A stretch of 64,000 nt of DNA from positions 310,001 through 374,000 of the forward strand of contig CAWHIK010000007.1 in the NCBI GenBank assembly GCA_963829485.1. Reading direction: 5' to 3'. The stretch comes from JBGPQJ01 sp963829485. GTDB lineage: Bacteria > Chloroflexota > Anaerolineae > Anaerolineales > Villigracilaceae. Numbering within the stretch: the stretch's first letter is position 1; every line of letters starts with the position of its first letter. This document shows, in pieces, positions 33,037 to 43,343 of the stretch. A model generated the notes under the pieces. It saw only the letters and a program-made list of their open reading frames with translations. It had not been told where the DNA came from and made no database searches. Both the position numbers and the translations under genes were made by a program.

Positions 33037-33621
33037 ATGGACCTGCAGCAGCTTTTCTTTCTACGCTACGACGCTCTCTATACATTCTGGATCGGCGATC
33101 TGTGGACATTGGTACCGGACGAAATGATGCGCCAGCGTCCACATACACGCGTCAACTCCATCGTCTGGAACCTGTGGCACCTGACGCGGGTCGAAGATGT
33201 CGCATTGAACCGGTTCATCGCGGACATCCCGCAGGTGATGGACGAAGGCGATTGGCTGCAGAGGATGAAGATCCCTTTTCGGAATCACGGCGGCGGCATG
33301 ACCCTGGACGAGGTCGAAGAACTTAGCCGGAGCATCGACATCCCGGCTCTGCGTGGGTATTCGGATTCTGTCCAGGCGCGGACGCGGGAGATCGTCAATC
33401 GCTTGAGCATGGACGACCTGGATGCCGTGCTGGAGGAGGACCGCCTGCGCAAGATCATGCTCGACGAGGGGGTTGCCCGCAACCGGGATGCCGGGATGAT
33501 CGAAAATTACCTGGGTTGGTCGAAGGGAAAAAGCCTGATGAACCTCGGGCTGACCCATCCCTACCAGCACGTGGGCGAGATCGGCGTCATTGCCACCCTG
33601 CTCGGTATTGAGTTCGAATAA
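33037..33621 (+). CDS. DinB-family protein
   Basis: A 194-residue four-helix-bundle protein of the DinB superfamily. The metal-binding histidines are suggested by SIVWNLWHLTRVEDV near residue 48 and THPYQHVGEIGVIATLL near the end. Such proteins include thiol-dependent transferases and stress proteins; the reaction here is unknown. AGGAG precedes the ATG. It lies between a GNAT and a flavodoxin gene, all apparently in one short operon. Confidence 0.75.
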   Translation: MDLQQLFFLRYDALYTFWIGDLWTLVPDEMMRQRPHTRVNSIVWNLWHLTRVEDVALNRFIADIPQVMDEGDWLQRMKIPFRNHGGGMTLDEVEELSRSIDIPALRGYSDSVQARTREIVNRLSMDDLDAVLEEDRLRKIMLDEGVARNRDAGMIENYLGWSKGKSLMNLGLTHPYQHVGEIGVIATLLGIEFE

Positions 33622-33635
33622 AAAAGAGGGACACC

Positions 33636-34154
33636 ATGCCAAACAAGATCCTCGTTGCCTATGCCAGCCGGACCGGCTCGACAGTTGGTGTGGCAGAAAC
33701 CATCGGAAAAACCTTGATCGAACACGGCGCCGATGTGGATGTGCGCGCCATGCAGGACGCCAGCGATCTGTCGGCTTATAAAGCAGCCGTCGTTGGCAGC
33801 GCAATACAGAACCGACAGTGGCTGCCCGAGGCAATGGACTTTGTCCGCGCGAACCGCGCTGCCCTGAACGCGATGCCGACCGCCGCCTTCCTGGTCTGCA
33901 TGACACTGGCCATGCGCCGCGGAGATTACCGCGACCAGGTATCCGCGTGGCTGGACCCGGTGCGAGCGCTGGTGAAACCCGTCAGCGTGGGGCTTTTCCC
34001 CGGCGCATTGGATATCAGCAGGATTCCGTCGGGGAGCGACCGGCTGAAATTTCGTTTGAGTGTGTTGTTCGGTGTGTGGACCGAAGGCGATCATCGTGAT
34101 TGGAATGCCATCCGCGCCTGGGCGGAGAGTCTTCCGCATTTCCTGTTGGCATAA
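33636..34154 (+). CDS. Flavodoxin-domain protein (HemG-like)
   Basis: A 172-residue flavodoxin-fold protein. The FMN phosphate-binding loop is YASRTGSTVGVAETIG near residue 9. VVGSAIQNRQWLPEAMDFV follows, as in the menaquinone-dependent protoporphyrinogen oxidase (HemG) type. The later CMTLAMRRGDYRDQV also fits. It may carry electrons or act in haem synthesis; no other haem gene is in view. It ends just before a hairpin terminator at 34,159-34,185. Confidence 0.8.
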   Translation: MPNKILVAYASRTGSTVGVAETIGKTLIEHGADVDVRAMQDASDLSAYKAAVVGSAIQNRQWLPEAMDFVRANRAALNAMPTAAFLVCMTLAMRRGDYRDQVSAWLDPVRALVKPVSVGLFPGALDISRIPSGSDRLKFRLSVLFGVWTEGDHRDWNAIRAWAESLPHFLLA

Positions 34155-34158
34155 AAAA

Positions 34159-34185
34159 TCAGGTCACGCCAGAAGCATGACCTGA
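34159..34185 (+). terminator. Hairpin terminator after the flavodoxin gene
   Basis: TCAGGTCA and TGACCTGA form an 8-bp stem around an 11-base loop. A run of six A lies on the 5' side, so it also works for transcripts coming from the minus strand. The next gene is convergent. Confidence 0.5.
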
Positions 34186-34224
34186 TGACCGGTATATTTA
34201 TTCATCCCATTCCAAAGTCAGGTG

Positions 34225-36258
34225 TTAGGGACAAAGAGTTTGGGTGAGGTCCCGCTGGATTGCGTCTCCGAATCGGTACGGCTTGCGAATCAGTTCGTCG
34301 CAGATCTCATTGACAAGGGATGAATCCAGCCGGCTCTTAATGTCCGTTACTTTTTCAATATCCCCCGCCCATAGATAACCTTCGAGAAACGGCAGCCATT
34401 CCGCCAGGTCAATAGGGGTCAAGCCGGCAGCGAAAGCTTCATCGCCCAATCGGACAACGGTATTCCAGTCGCTTGCCTGCTTGGCCCGTTCGGCACTCTG
34501 GTAAAAGTAGCACCAATCGTGTAGAGGCTCAGGCCCGAACATTATTTCCGAAGGCGGGTCGCTCTGCACGGCGAGATCGATCTGACCGGCATACGAGAAT
34601 TGCAGGATGGGCAGCAGGCGCGGCTCGAAGTGAAGCGGGAGGAGGATATCCTCCCGGTCCACCACCTTGAGACAGGAATTATCGGCAGGCAGGGCGAGCA
34701 GCAGACTTTTGTTGTAGTCCCTTGTAAATTCCAGCTTGCGCATCCCCCGGGTTTCAACAGCTCCTGCCCTGATCATTAGAAAAGTTTCCGGGTTGAGCAC
34801 CTCCGCGCCGATTGTCACCGTCTCCACATCCGGGCGGTAGATGAGGTTGGCAGGTCCCCACATCTCGTAGTCCTCGAAGAAAGCGTTTTCCGGGAAGGAT
34901 GTCAAAAGGACGGTGCCGTCCTTAAGACCGGGCGCCCTCCAATAAAGCTGCCACCAGAGGGTCTTCTGGTTATTCCAGAACCGTTGCCAATTATAGGCAT
35001 TCAAAACAATGGACGAGACACCCATGAAAATCAGAAAGCCGAGGGCGACTTCCCTGCCGCGGCCGCGGATGAAACCGAAGATAAGTCCGGCGAAGCAGGA
35101 TCGCGACCGCAGGGATGGCATGGAGCGTGTATTTGTCGTAGCCACCGGTAAAGTCGACATCCCGCCCGGCCAGCAGAACTGGGAATAAGGCCGCATAGAG
35201 CGACACCGCTCCGACCAGGCAGACGGTGATGGCACGGCTCCGGTCGGCATCGTCATCGTTCCCGTGCAGTCGTTTTTCCAGCCACAATCCCGCGTGATGG
35301 CTGATGACCGCGACTACCGGCACCCGTGAAGAGCGCTATCGCCTAACTGCCACGATTTCTCCAAAGGCAGCTATATTTCTCAAAGGGAAATGCCCATGCG
35401 ATCACCGACCGTTTCGAGCAGGTCCATGATCGATTCCTTGCCAAGATAAACGAAGTATGCTGCGGGCTTTCATGGAGAACGATTCCATGATGGAGAATTG
35501 GTCGGTACCGCCACGCCCGCTTTGGAAGAATCCCAGGCGCCAGATCAGGAAGCCTAGAATGACCAGCCCATAGGGCAGGACATCGCGTCAAAAATCGGTG
35601 GATCCTTTCACGTGGTTTCAACGGCGCACGGTCTGTTGTGGCACCAGCCAGAGTACCCACAGTCGCAGGACCTCGAGCCCGATCATGTACTCGTAGAGCA
35701 GGAAATTGAGCAGAGCCAACAGGATCGCAGCGGTGATCCAGCCTGCACGAGCGGATTTACGGCTGGCCTGCAGCGCAAGGCCTGAAAACCAGATCGACCT
35801 TAACTCCGCGGTCAGGCTGAGCAGCTGGTTGGTTTTGGTGGCGGCGTTTGGCCATCCCAGAAAACCCGGATAGACCAGGTAGATGAGCGCGGCGGCAGTG
35901 GCCGCCCGCCGATGTTCCGGCCAGATCAGACGCATGATCCCGTACATGGCCACCGCGCCAAGCGTTCGAAGCGATAAAGGAATAGAGCTGCCAGGTGAAC
36001 GGGGAGTTGCCGAGCAGGCGGTAGGTCAAATCGTAGGTATATCCCATGAACGGGCGGTCGATTGAGAACAGGTCGATGATGCTGTGCGCCCCGCGCACAT
36101 TCGCGGACCACAACATGTACCAGTCGTCCCGGTAAAAACCCAGGCGGCTGATAAAAGGCAGGAAAATGATCCACGCTGACCAGGACCAGCAATCCGACCG
36201 GAAGCATAACATTTTTCCACTGAATGGATTTTCGCTCCATGCCGCGATTCCTCTCCAT
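34225..36258 (-). pseudogene. Large multi-span membrane protein (glycosyltransferase-like), multiply frameshifted
   Basis: Several frames together make one membrane protein of about 650 residues. The N-terminal part reads ERKSIQWKNVMLPVGLLVLV, then (next frame) LGFYRDDWYMLWSANVRGAH and FSIDRPFMGYTYDLTYRLLG, a pattern of polytopic proteins with an extracytoplasmic catalytic loop. Spans continue through LLALLNFLLYEYMIGLEVLRL. The last 270 residues are a soluble tail (GPANLIYRPDVETVTIGAEV). It resembles GT-C-type or uncharacterised membrane proteins. At least four shifts (about 36,205, 35,960, 35,630-35,340 and 35,100) break it. Function unknown. Confidence 0.55.
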
Positions 36259-36419
36259 GAACGTTCCCGCCACTTATCATTTCCGTCAAGGCCTGTCCGA
36301 GGCGATATTGTAACATGGCGTTTCAACGACCTGCGGCGACCGGTGGTTGACTCTCCTCCCTGCACGGCGTAGAATTAACATGGCTCGAAAGGAGTGCATG
36401 GAAACCACGGCCCCGCTCG

Positions 36420-36761
36420 GTGGCCATAACCTTTGGCTTTATCCTCCTGAACATCCTTATCTGGTTCACACTGGGTATCATCATCGCGTTTGACCTACAC
36501 TCTGCCATGCCTGACCAGCCTCTCGTCAAAGGGATCATGGCGATTCTATCCTTTGCTGCTGCCGGTGCCCTGTCGATAACCCTCTTTTTTCTACAAAAGC
36601 ACAACCGCGTGGCCTATTACCTGATGCTGTTGTACCTGGGCATCGCCTCGCTCCTGATCTTTTTCGATGACGTCGGCCTCGTGGACCTGGTCGCCCTCGC
36701 CTTGAGCATCCTTCCAATAATCCTGTTGATCAAGGATCGGGTCTGGTATCTACAGCGATAG
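36420..36761 (+). CDS. Four-span hypothetical membrane protein
   Basis: A 113-residue protein with four likely spans and short loops, ending in KDRVWYLQR. The GTG at 36,420 is the first usable start. The frame is open upstream, and the preceding codons (KPRPRSV) look like the usual cytoplasmic start of such proteins, so the true start may lie up to 25 bases earlier. No family is recognised. TATA-like bases after the stop (36,776) may belong to the next gene's promoter. Confidence 0.55.
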   Translation: MAITFGFILLNILIWFTLGIIIAFDLHSAMPDQPLVKGIMAILSFAAAGALSITLFFLQKHNRVAYYLMLLYLGIASLLIFFDDVGLVDLVALALSILPIILLIKDRVWYLQR

Positions 36762-36828
36762 ACGCGATATGGCTGTATACTATCGGATAGAACAAGATTG
36801 AGAAGGCCTGCCACGTGGAGTATGGGGA

Positions 36829-39749
36829 ATGAACCAAGCGGGAATCATCTTTGCAGCTGTTGTTACCGCCGTTGTGCTGGATATTGTTTTCCTGTATGTC
36901 TGGCGGCGTGGGACAGACCAAAATGACAATATTCCGCGTATAAAATTCCTTGGCGCTTATTCCCCTTTATTAACCTGGCTCCGGTTCCGAAAACTCCCGC
37001 GCGTGCGCATCGCGTTTCCGCGGTTTCATTTTCATCCATCACTCAGGCAAATTGGTTTTATTCTTGTCATACTGCTGGCGGTCATCAGTCAATGGATATT
37101 GCTGAAAACGCCTGACAAACCGGGCTGGGCCTTGATGGGATATGCCGTCGCCGCTTTGCTTTTCGTGTGGATATCCCGGCAAACCCCCATCGAAGAGCAG
37201 AAATTACCCTACCCCGCAGTTTCTCTCCAAACGACGAAAAAACGAACATACATCGTAGCCAGCCTTATGGCCGCGAGTGCGGTCGCCAGCCTGTTCACCA
37301 TTATGAGCGTGAATCAGGGAAAATCCGGACCCATGGATTATGTACTGGTAGCCTCCTGGTGGTTGAGCATAATTCTATACATATCAGCTGTTCTGGTCCT
37401 GACGAATTGGCATTGGCCAAACCGGGCGGCACTTTCAGCCTGGTGGCATGATAATTGGAAGGAGACTGCAGGCCTGCTCTGCCTTGTCCTCGTCGCGTTG
37501 GCCGCGAGGGTCATTGACCTGACCTGGCTGCCCTATGCCATGGGAAATGATGAGGGGCAGGTCGGGCTGGCGGCCTTAAAAATTTAAACGGGGAAACAAC
37601 CAACCTGTTCAAAACCGGTTGGGCGGCCCAACCCGTTTGGTCTTTTGTCCCTAATGCCATCGCAATCTCGCTGATGGGGAACAGTTTGATTGCGGTTCGT
37701 CTGGTCAGCGCGATTGAGGGAACCCTGGCCGTTGTATGTCTTTACCTTTTAGCCCGGGAAGCCTTTGGACGCGAGGTGGCCTTTTTGGCTGCAATGGGAT
37801 TGACAGGAATTGCCTGGCATATCCATTTCAGCCGTTTGGGATTCCACAATGTTATTGATTCGCTGACCGCCACAGCCGCGTTATGGCTCGCTTACCGGGC
37901 GCTGCGACATGGCCGATTGACCGACTATCTCCTGGCCGGTCTCATGACAGGATTGGTGGTTTACACCTATGTGGGCAGCCGGCTGGTCATCATCCTGGTT
38001 TTAGGCATGCTCGCCTTCAGCTGGCTGGGACGCGCGATACGGTTGCGAACGCACGTTATGCCCCTCCTGGTTTTCACCGGCGCCACCGTCATTGTCGCCG
38101 GCCCTGTGTTGTCCTATTTTTATCAACACCCTGATTTGTTCATGGCCCGGATGAATAACGCAAGCCTGTTGGCGAACGGCAACCTTGAGAAACTCGTCAG
38201 CGGTTCAGGGCAAAGCATTCCGGCAGCGTTGGTTACCCAATTTTCCAAATCCGCATTGGTTTATGTGGCGGGAGCCGCTTATGGAGATTATTTTAACTCT
38301 CCGCGTCCCTATCTACCCGCGTTCGCCGCTGTGTTTCTAGTTCTAGGGCTTGCGTATGCCACCTGGCGTGCCCGCGAGCCGCGCTACGCGACGGTTGTTT
38401 TCTGGCTGTGGATGGTGATACTTCTTGGCAGCACATTGACGTTTTCTCCCCCAACCCACCAACGGATGATCATGGCGGCGCCTGCGATCACCTTGCTGGT
38501 TGCAATCGGCCTGTGGCAGACTGCCAGGCTGGCACACCAGCTTGGAATAGTGTCAAGAAATACGGGATTACTAATCTGTCTGGTCATTATGGCATTAGTC
38601 TGTGTTCAGGGTATCTCGCACTATTTTGGAGAATTCAGGCTGGGTCATTACTATGAAAACCCCTCCGAAGAGTTTTCTCATGAGGTATCTCTGGCTGTAA
38701 AAGAACTCGGTCCAGACTACCGGCTGGTTGTAATCGGAGAGCCTATCTTAACGACAAGAGGGCATGCCAATTTCGGGTACATTGCAGCGGGAATCGACCA
38801 AATGGATTTCAACACGGTAACCCCTGAATCACTGCTCACTCTGCCGCTGGACAAAGGTATTTTGTTCGCAGCCATTCCCATGCGGGTAAATGATTTAAAG
38901 AAGGTCGCGCACTGGCTGCCTGGAGGCAAGTGGATGGATGTCCCGCGCCGCTATCAGCCGGATAAAATCCCCTATCACGCCTACCGATTAAGCCCGGAAA
39001 CCGCAGCCGCTGTCGTTGGCAATTCAAACGGCAGCAGATTGATCCCTACGAAGACATCGTTTTTTCGCCGAATGGAAAGTTTTCTGCAAAACTGCAGAGT
39101 CAACTGGGCGGATCTGAACGAAAAACCCATGATTGAGATCTGGGACAATACCGGTTCCCTGCTCTGGGAAGTCGAATATCAATTCCCCGAAGTTAGCAAC
39201 AGATCGATGATGGCAATTTACGGGTGGTCGCCAGACAGTTCAAAGGTATATTTCTATTACCCTTACTGGTACCAAAACTGGTATACAATTTTTAAGGGCT
39301 CCTACCTGCAATCGCTCGATCCTTAAACTGGCGAAATTAAGGATGTGATAGCGGGATGCTGCATCGATTTTGATTTTTCTCAGGGCACACAGAAGATCGC
39401 CTATACTTCAGAAGACAAGGTGGGCATCCTGGACTTGGCGACAGGTATGAACAAGAGCGTTGCTATCCTTCCGCATAAATTTGATCAATCCGGGCGGATA
39501 TTTTTGTCACCCAGTGGAAAGAGAGTAATTTTTCATACCTTGAATGGATTCGTTGGAAAACCAATCTATCTGGATACGACAACCATGGAACAGAAGACGA
39601 TCATGGAAGATTACCTCATCATGGAATACGAATTCGACGGCTGGACCCAGGATGAGAATCCCCGCTTCAGGAAAGGGGATGAGATTTTTACAATTGACCT
39701 TGACACACTCGAACGGACAGTTGTCGGGACTGTCACGCCGCAGCCTTGA
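36829..39749 (+). CDS. PMT/ArnT-like membrane glycosyltransferase with C-terminal propeller-like domain, frameshifted
   Basis: A protein of nearly 970 residues once corrected. Residues 1-250 hold several spans and end in MGNDEGQVGLAALKI, where the acidic pair is the usual GT-C catalytic-loop position. After a shift near 37,585 the GT-C core goes on: TGIAWHIHFSRLGFHNVIDS, LVVYTYVGSRLVIILVL, SPPTHQRMIMAAPAI. From about 39,010 the sequence changes to a soluble part with TolB/WD-like strands (GWSPDSSKVYFYYPYW, LSPSGKRVIFHT). The frame moves out and back between 39,010 and 39,110, and a TAA at 39324-39326 interrupts it. It is possibly one fusion gene or two. Confidence 0.65.
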
Positions 39750-39801
39750 TCACTGTCAAAAAGAACATCATCCCTCATAGAAAAACGAATCCAATATCCC
39801 C

Positions 39802-40314
39802 ATGCAACTGCTCAAAGAAATCTTCCGCACAGAGGGCGTCCCTCGAGAGGGCAGGACCATCTTCCGCGAAGCCGTGCGCGCGATTGTCTTGAACGGGCGG
39901 GACGTGTTCATGATCCACTCGCCGGTCAACGGAGACTATAAATTCCCCGGCGGCGGGATCCAGTCAGACGAATCCCATGAGGAAGCCTTGCGTCGGGAGG
40001 TGAGGGAGGAGAGCGGGGCGTCGATTGCCGCCATTCAGGGCGAATTCGGCATGGTCGTCGAGTACGACCTGCCCGAAGAGAAGGATTACGATATCTTCAA
40101 GATGGCGTCGTATTATTACCTGTGCAGCCTGGGCAGGGTCATCTCCGCGCAGAATCTCGACGATTATGAACTGGACCTCGCCTTCAAGCCTGAGTGGGTG
40201 AACGTTGATCGCGCCATAGAGGCGAACAAGTCCGTCCTTGCTTCGGACGGCGTAAAACCGCTCTGGACCAGGCGCGAGACGTACGTGCTGGAACTATTAA
40301 GAACAAGTCTCTGA
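39802..40314 (+). CDS. NUDIX hydrolase
   Basis: A 170-residue NUDIX enzyme. The 23-residue NUDIX box runs from GGGIQSDESHEEALRREV into REESGA, with the consensus Gly, the first Glu, the R-E and E-E pairs and final Gly all in place. Residues REAVRAIVLNGRDVFMIHS form the preceding strand. Such enzymes hydrolyse nucleoside diphosphates linked to another group; the substrate is unknown. It starts at ATG after an A-rich leader and ends before a strong terminator. Confidence 0.88.
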   Translation: MQLLKEIFRTEGVPREGRTIFREAVRAIVLNGRDVFMIHSPVNGDYKFPGGGIQSDESHEEALRREVREESGASIAAIQGEFGMVVEYDLPEEKDYDIFKMASYYYLCSLGRVISAQNLDDYELDLAFKPEWVNVDRAIEANKSVLASDGVKPLWTRRETYVLELLRTSL

Positions 40315-40356
40315 AATCAAATCTTTGGCGGGAAACGAAAAGAAAAGTGGACATCA

Positions 40357-40390
40357 AAAAGAAGCCGCTGGTTTTCCAGCGGCTTCTTTT
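40357..40390. terminator. Strong bidirectional terminator
   Basis: AAAAAGAAGCCGCTGG pairs with CCAGCGGCTTCTTTTTT around a TTTT loop. The A run and T run on either side allow termination of both the NUDIX gene and the convergent ClbS-like gene. Confidence 0.85.
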
Positions 40391-40402
40391 TTCTCTTGTT
40401 AA

Positions 40403-40834
40403 TCACGAAATGTCGTGGTCCTGCAGGTGCTCGATGACATCGGCATTCAACCAGCCGAGGATCTTTTTGTTGCCAAATGCATCCTCCGGCAGGTCGACGA
40501 CCAGCGCCGTGAAACTGATGCGGGCAAGGTCAAATGAATTCGCCACATCCGCCTCCTCAAGCCCGCTGAATCGCCTGACCGCCTGGGCATTGAAAGCGTC
40601 GATATCATACTCCTCCCAGCGATACTCCGGGTCAGCGAGGATACCGGTGATGACCTTCTCGCCCTCATCCCACCAGGCAATGACGTGGGCAAGCATGTCT
40701 GCAAAACGGGCATAACCCTGCTTCTCGAGAAAACGCGCCTGTGCTTCAGCGGTCAGCGCATGGAACCGGTCCACATAGGTCGCCCAGCCGTTCTGCAGGG
40801 CTTCGAGCGTCTGTTCGCGTGTGATCTCAGCCAT
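40403..40834 (-). CDS. ClbS/DfsB-like four-helix protein
   Basis: A 143-residue helical protein similar to the ClbS/DfsB family (DinB-like fold). Key stretches are TREQTLEALQNGWATYVDRF near the start, ADMLAHVIAWWDEGEKVI in the middle and GWLNADVIEHLQDHD at the end; the conserved histidines would sit at the bundle core. ClbS itself protects against colibactin, but most relatives are uncharacterised. GAGG precedes the ATG. It follows the homoserine dehydrogenase start region only by orientation: hom ends 20 bases upstream of its start. Confidence 0.68.
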   Translation of the reverse strand: MAEITREQTLEALQNGWATYVDRFHALTAEAQARFLEKQGYARFADMLAHVIAWWDEGEKVITGILADPEYRWEEYDIDAFNAQAVRRFSGLEEADVANSFDLARISFTALVVDLPEDAFGNKKILGWLNADVIEHLQDHDIS

Positions 40835-40854
40835 GGGGCCTCCTCTTACTCAAT

Positions 40855-41874
40855 TCATTTCACCGCATTGATGAAATCCGCCAGCAGCCCGTAGGCAGTG
40901 GTCTGCGGTCCGGGATTGGTCTCCACGATGGACAGCTCGCCCAGCACGTCGGTCTTGAACTCGACGATGGAGCTCGACCCCTCCATATTAAACATGGGCG
41001 ATGTGTACGGCACCAGTTCCGGGGCGACACGCGCCTTGACCCCGTCCCCATCACGCTCGGCGGAACACACCAGCTTGTAACGGCTGTGGGCTGCCCGGGC
41101 GGAGGCGACCATCTTGGGCGTGATGTCGCGGATACCCTCGCGCTCCACATCTATCGGCTTGAGCGGGATGTCCATCAGCACGGTGGTCAGCGCGGCGACC
41201 TTGATCGCGGCATCCCAGCCGTCCACGTCTGCGGAAGGGTCGGTCTCGGCGATGCCAATTTCCTGGCAATATTTAACCGCCGCATCGAACGAGTCGCCCT
41301 CTTCCATGCGGGTCAGGATGATGTTGGTCGTCGAGTTCAGCACGCCGCGGAAGGACAACAGCCGGGCTGCCGGTAACGTGGAGCGAAACAGGGAGAAGAT
41401 CGGCGCGCCATCCATCACCGTGGATTCGAAATAGAACTTCCTGCCCTTTGATTCCGCCAGTTCAGTCAGCTCGCGGTAGCCGTGCACGACAGTGCCTTTG
41501 TTTGCTGTGGCGACGTGCATGCCCAGTTCGAGCGCCGCGCGGACGTGGTCCACGGCCGGCTGCCCGGTCTTGCGATTGACCGGCGTGTTTTCGAACAACA
41601 CGTCCGCCTCGGATTTCTTCAACAACTCGAGAGAGTTCGCCACTTTCTTCTTGTTGAACTGCCCCAGCAATTCGCCAGCTTTCAAAGCCACCAGCACTTT
41701 CGGCAGGTCGATGCCTTCGGGGTCTACCGCGCGCCCGTGCGCCCCGGTGCCGATGGCGGTGACCGAAAAGGTGATGTCGAATTTCTTCTCAAGCTCAACC
41801 TGTTTGCGAAGCAGAAGCTCTGCCAGGCTGCGCCCAACATTGCCGAAACCAAGAAATGCGAGTTTGTAATGCAT
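40855..41874 (-). CDS. hom: Homoserine dehydrogenase
   Basis: A 339-residue enzyme that reduces aspartate semialdehyde to homoserine for Thr and Met synthesis. The dinucleotide-binding loop is LAFLGFGNVGRSLAELL (residues 5-21). The active-site block includes SADVDGWDAAIKVA near residue 225, with the conserved Asp and Lys. ATANKGTVVHG is also family-typical. It lacks the C-terminal ACT domain of the feedback-controlled form, so it is the short type. The start is set at MHYKLAF, preceded by GGAG; TATAAT lies about 25 bases further upstream (near 41,905). Confidence 0.9.
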   Translation of the reverse strand: MHYKLAFLGFGNVGRSLAELLLRKQVELEKKFDITFSVTAIGTGAHGRAVDPEGIDLPKVLVALKAGELLGQFNKKKVANSLELLKKSEADVLFENTPVNRKTGQPAVDHVRAALELGMHVATANKGTVVHGYRELTELAESKGRKFYFESTVMDGAPIFSLFRSTLPAARLLSFRGVLNSTTNIILTRMEEGDSFDAAVKYCQEIGIAETDPSADVDGWDAAIKVAALTTVLMDIPLKPIDVEREGIRDITPKMVASARAAHSRYKLVCSAERDGDGVKARVAPELVPYTSPMFNMEGSSSIVEFKTDVLGELSIVETNPGPQTTAYGLLADFINAVK

Positions 41875-41905
41875 GTCAGTCTCCAAAAGTAAGGTTACGC
41901 TCTGA

Positions 41906-42634
41906 TTATAACGGCGGATAGGGAAAGGCGCGCCTATCCTTGGGCGGGAGCGGAAACACGTCCGAAGCAATCAACGCGGCGGCACGCGCGTCGAGCGAGG
42001 CTAACTCTCCGGGGGTGAGGTACTGCATCAGTTCAGTGTTCAAGCCAGGCGCGGCGAGAGCGGCGCGAAACTTTGCGACGTCCGCGATCAGCTCCGGGGG
42101 GATGGGCTGCCCGGCGAAATCCCAGATCACCGTACGCAGCTTGTCCTCCTCGTGGAAGCACAATCCGTGATCGATCAGGAACATCTTCCGCGTCCGTTTC
42201 TGGACGATGACATGGCTGCCTTTTCGGTCGGCATTATTGATCAGCAGGTCGAACACTGCCACCGGTCGCAGGCGCGATTTGTCCTCGTCCTTGAAGGTGA
42301 AGTAATGATAATTGGGGTTGTAGTCGATGTATTGCTGAAGCGAGCCGGGACCGAAGGGTCCTTCGTCGCGCAGGATGGTGTACGGGACAAAGCACCAACC
42401 CAGCGCCTCGCTCACGAGGTAGGCGGCAACTTCCCTCCACGCTAATGAATTCTCCGGGAAATCCCACAGCGGCTGCTCGCCTTTGGAGGGCTTGTACACC
42501 GCCGGGATGGTCTGCCCCTCGTGCGCGACGTTGACGAGGAAGGTGTAGTTCGAGCCCAGCATGAACTGTCCCTGCAGGGAGATCTCCCCGTGGAGCAGGA
42601 CGGAGTGCAGGGTTTCGTCGGATAGGGCTGACAT
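41906..42634 (-). CDS. SCO1664-family (PI3K/4K-like) protein
   Basis: A 242-residue protein of the SCO1664 family, whose fold is related to phosphatidylinositol kinases. Supporting blocks are VYKPSKGEQPLWDFPENSLAWRE (first 20 shown: VYKPSKGEQPLWDFPENSLA), VFDLLINNADRKGSHVIV with the catalytic-loop N-x-D-R-K, and IDHGLCFHEEDKLRTVIWDF with the metal-binding Asp. Actinobacteria carry it beside DUF3090, exactly as here (nine bases apart, same strand), so the two act together in some conserved but undefined process. Confidence 0.8.
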   Translation of the reverse strand: MSALSDETLHSVLLHGEISLQGQFMLGSNYTFLVNVAHEGQTIPAVYKPSKGEQPLWDFPENSLAWREVAAYLVSEALGWCFVPYTILRDEGPFGPGSLQQYIDYNPNYHYFTFKDEDKSRLRPVAVFDLLINNADRKGSHVIVQKRTRKMFLIDHGLCFHEEDKLRTVIWDFAGQPIPPELIADVAKFRAALAAPGLNTELMQYLTPGELASLDARAAALIASDVFPLPPKDRRAFPYPPL

Positions 42635-42643
42635 GGAGTGGAG

Positions 42644-43171
42644 TTAGTGCTTGTGCCCGTTCTTCTTGGGGCAGAAGTGGCCTTCAGCTTCCATCGGCTC
42701 GCCGCACTGCGTACAGATCGGCCGGCCGCGGTTGACCACCTCCACGCCCCAGCGCGCGAGGGCGCGTGCCTGCGAGCGGCTGCACCAGAAACGGATGACG
42801 GCGGCCTCCTGCGGGTCGTCGTTCTCCATCAGGATCTCGCGCGTGATCAGCACCACCAGGTCGCGCTCCTTGTCGTAGCCGAGTCCCACCTCGCCCACGC
42901 GGAAGATCGGCTCGACGGGCGGATTGATCTTCATATGCTCATCCACATAATCTGCGGAAGCCTCGGGCAGGTCGGGGTTCTGGCGCGAGAGCGTAGCCAG
43001 GAATTGCTCAATGGCTACTGCAAGCGACTGGAGCTGGATCTTCTCAAGCAGCACGGTGACGGTGCGCGTCTCCTGCCAGGCTTGCAGGTAAAAGGTGCGC
43101 TGTCCGGGCACGCCAATCGCATCGGCGGTGATATGGTCGGAGGGGTCTACGTCAATCTCAAAACGGGGCAT
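42644..43171 (-). CDS. DUF3090-family protein
   Basis: A 175-residue protein with the family's opening GVPGQRTFYLQAWQ and the later FRVGEVGLGYDKERDLVVL and AVIRFWCSRSQARALA. The C-terminus carries a zinc knuckle with two CxxC-like pairs (CTQCGEPM, then HFCPKKNGH). DUF3090 genes are found next to SCO1664-like kinases, as here. The biochemical role is unknown. A TATACT box lies about 28 bases upstream of the ATG (near 43,200), the likely promoter of this two-gene operon. Confidence 0.82.
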   Translation of the reverse strand: MPRFEIDVDPSDHITADAIGVPGQRTFYLQAWQETRTVTVLLEKIQLQSLAVAIEQFLATLSRQNPDLPEASADYVDEHMKINPPVEPIFRVGEVGLGYDKERDLVVLITREILMENDDPQEAAVIRFWCSRSQARALARWGVEVVNRGRPICTQCGEPMEAEGHFCPKKNGHKH

Positions 43172-43329
43172 GGGTCACATCCAGTAAGGGTTGGAAAAGT
43201 ATACCAGAATTCACTGCAACCAAATCAGGCTGGGGCGAGGCGATGCCGATTACCCTCAAGCTATAAAATGAAATTTGCCAAGAACCATCACTGTTGATAA
43301 CAACCTCACTCACCGGGCATTGTTGGAAG

Positions 43330-43335
43330 TATAAT
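43330..43335 (+). promoter_or_regulatory. -10 box of coaBC, leaderless spacing
   Basis: TATAAT ends 8 bases before the coaBC ATG at 43,344. With the usual 6-7 base distance from -10 to start of transcription, the mRNA would begin at or within two bases of the start codon. No ribosome site is present between them. Confidence 0.6.
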
Positions 43336-43343
43336 CACCTTGT

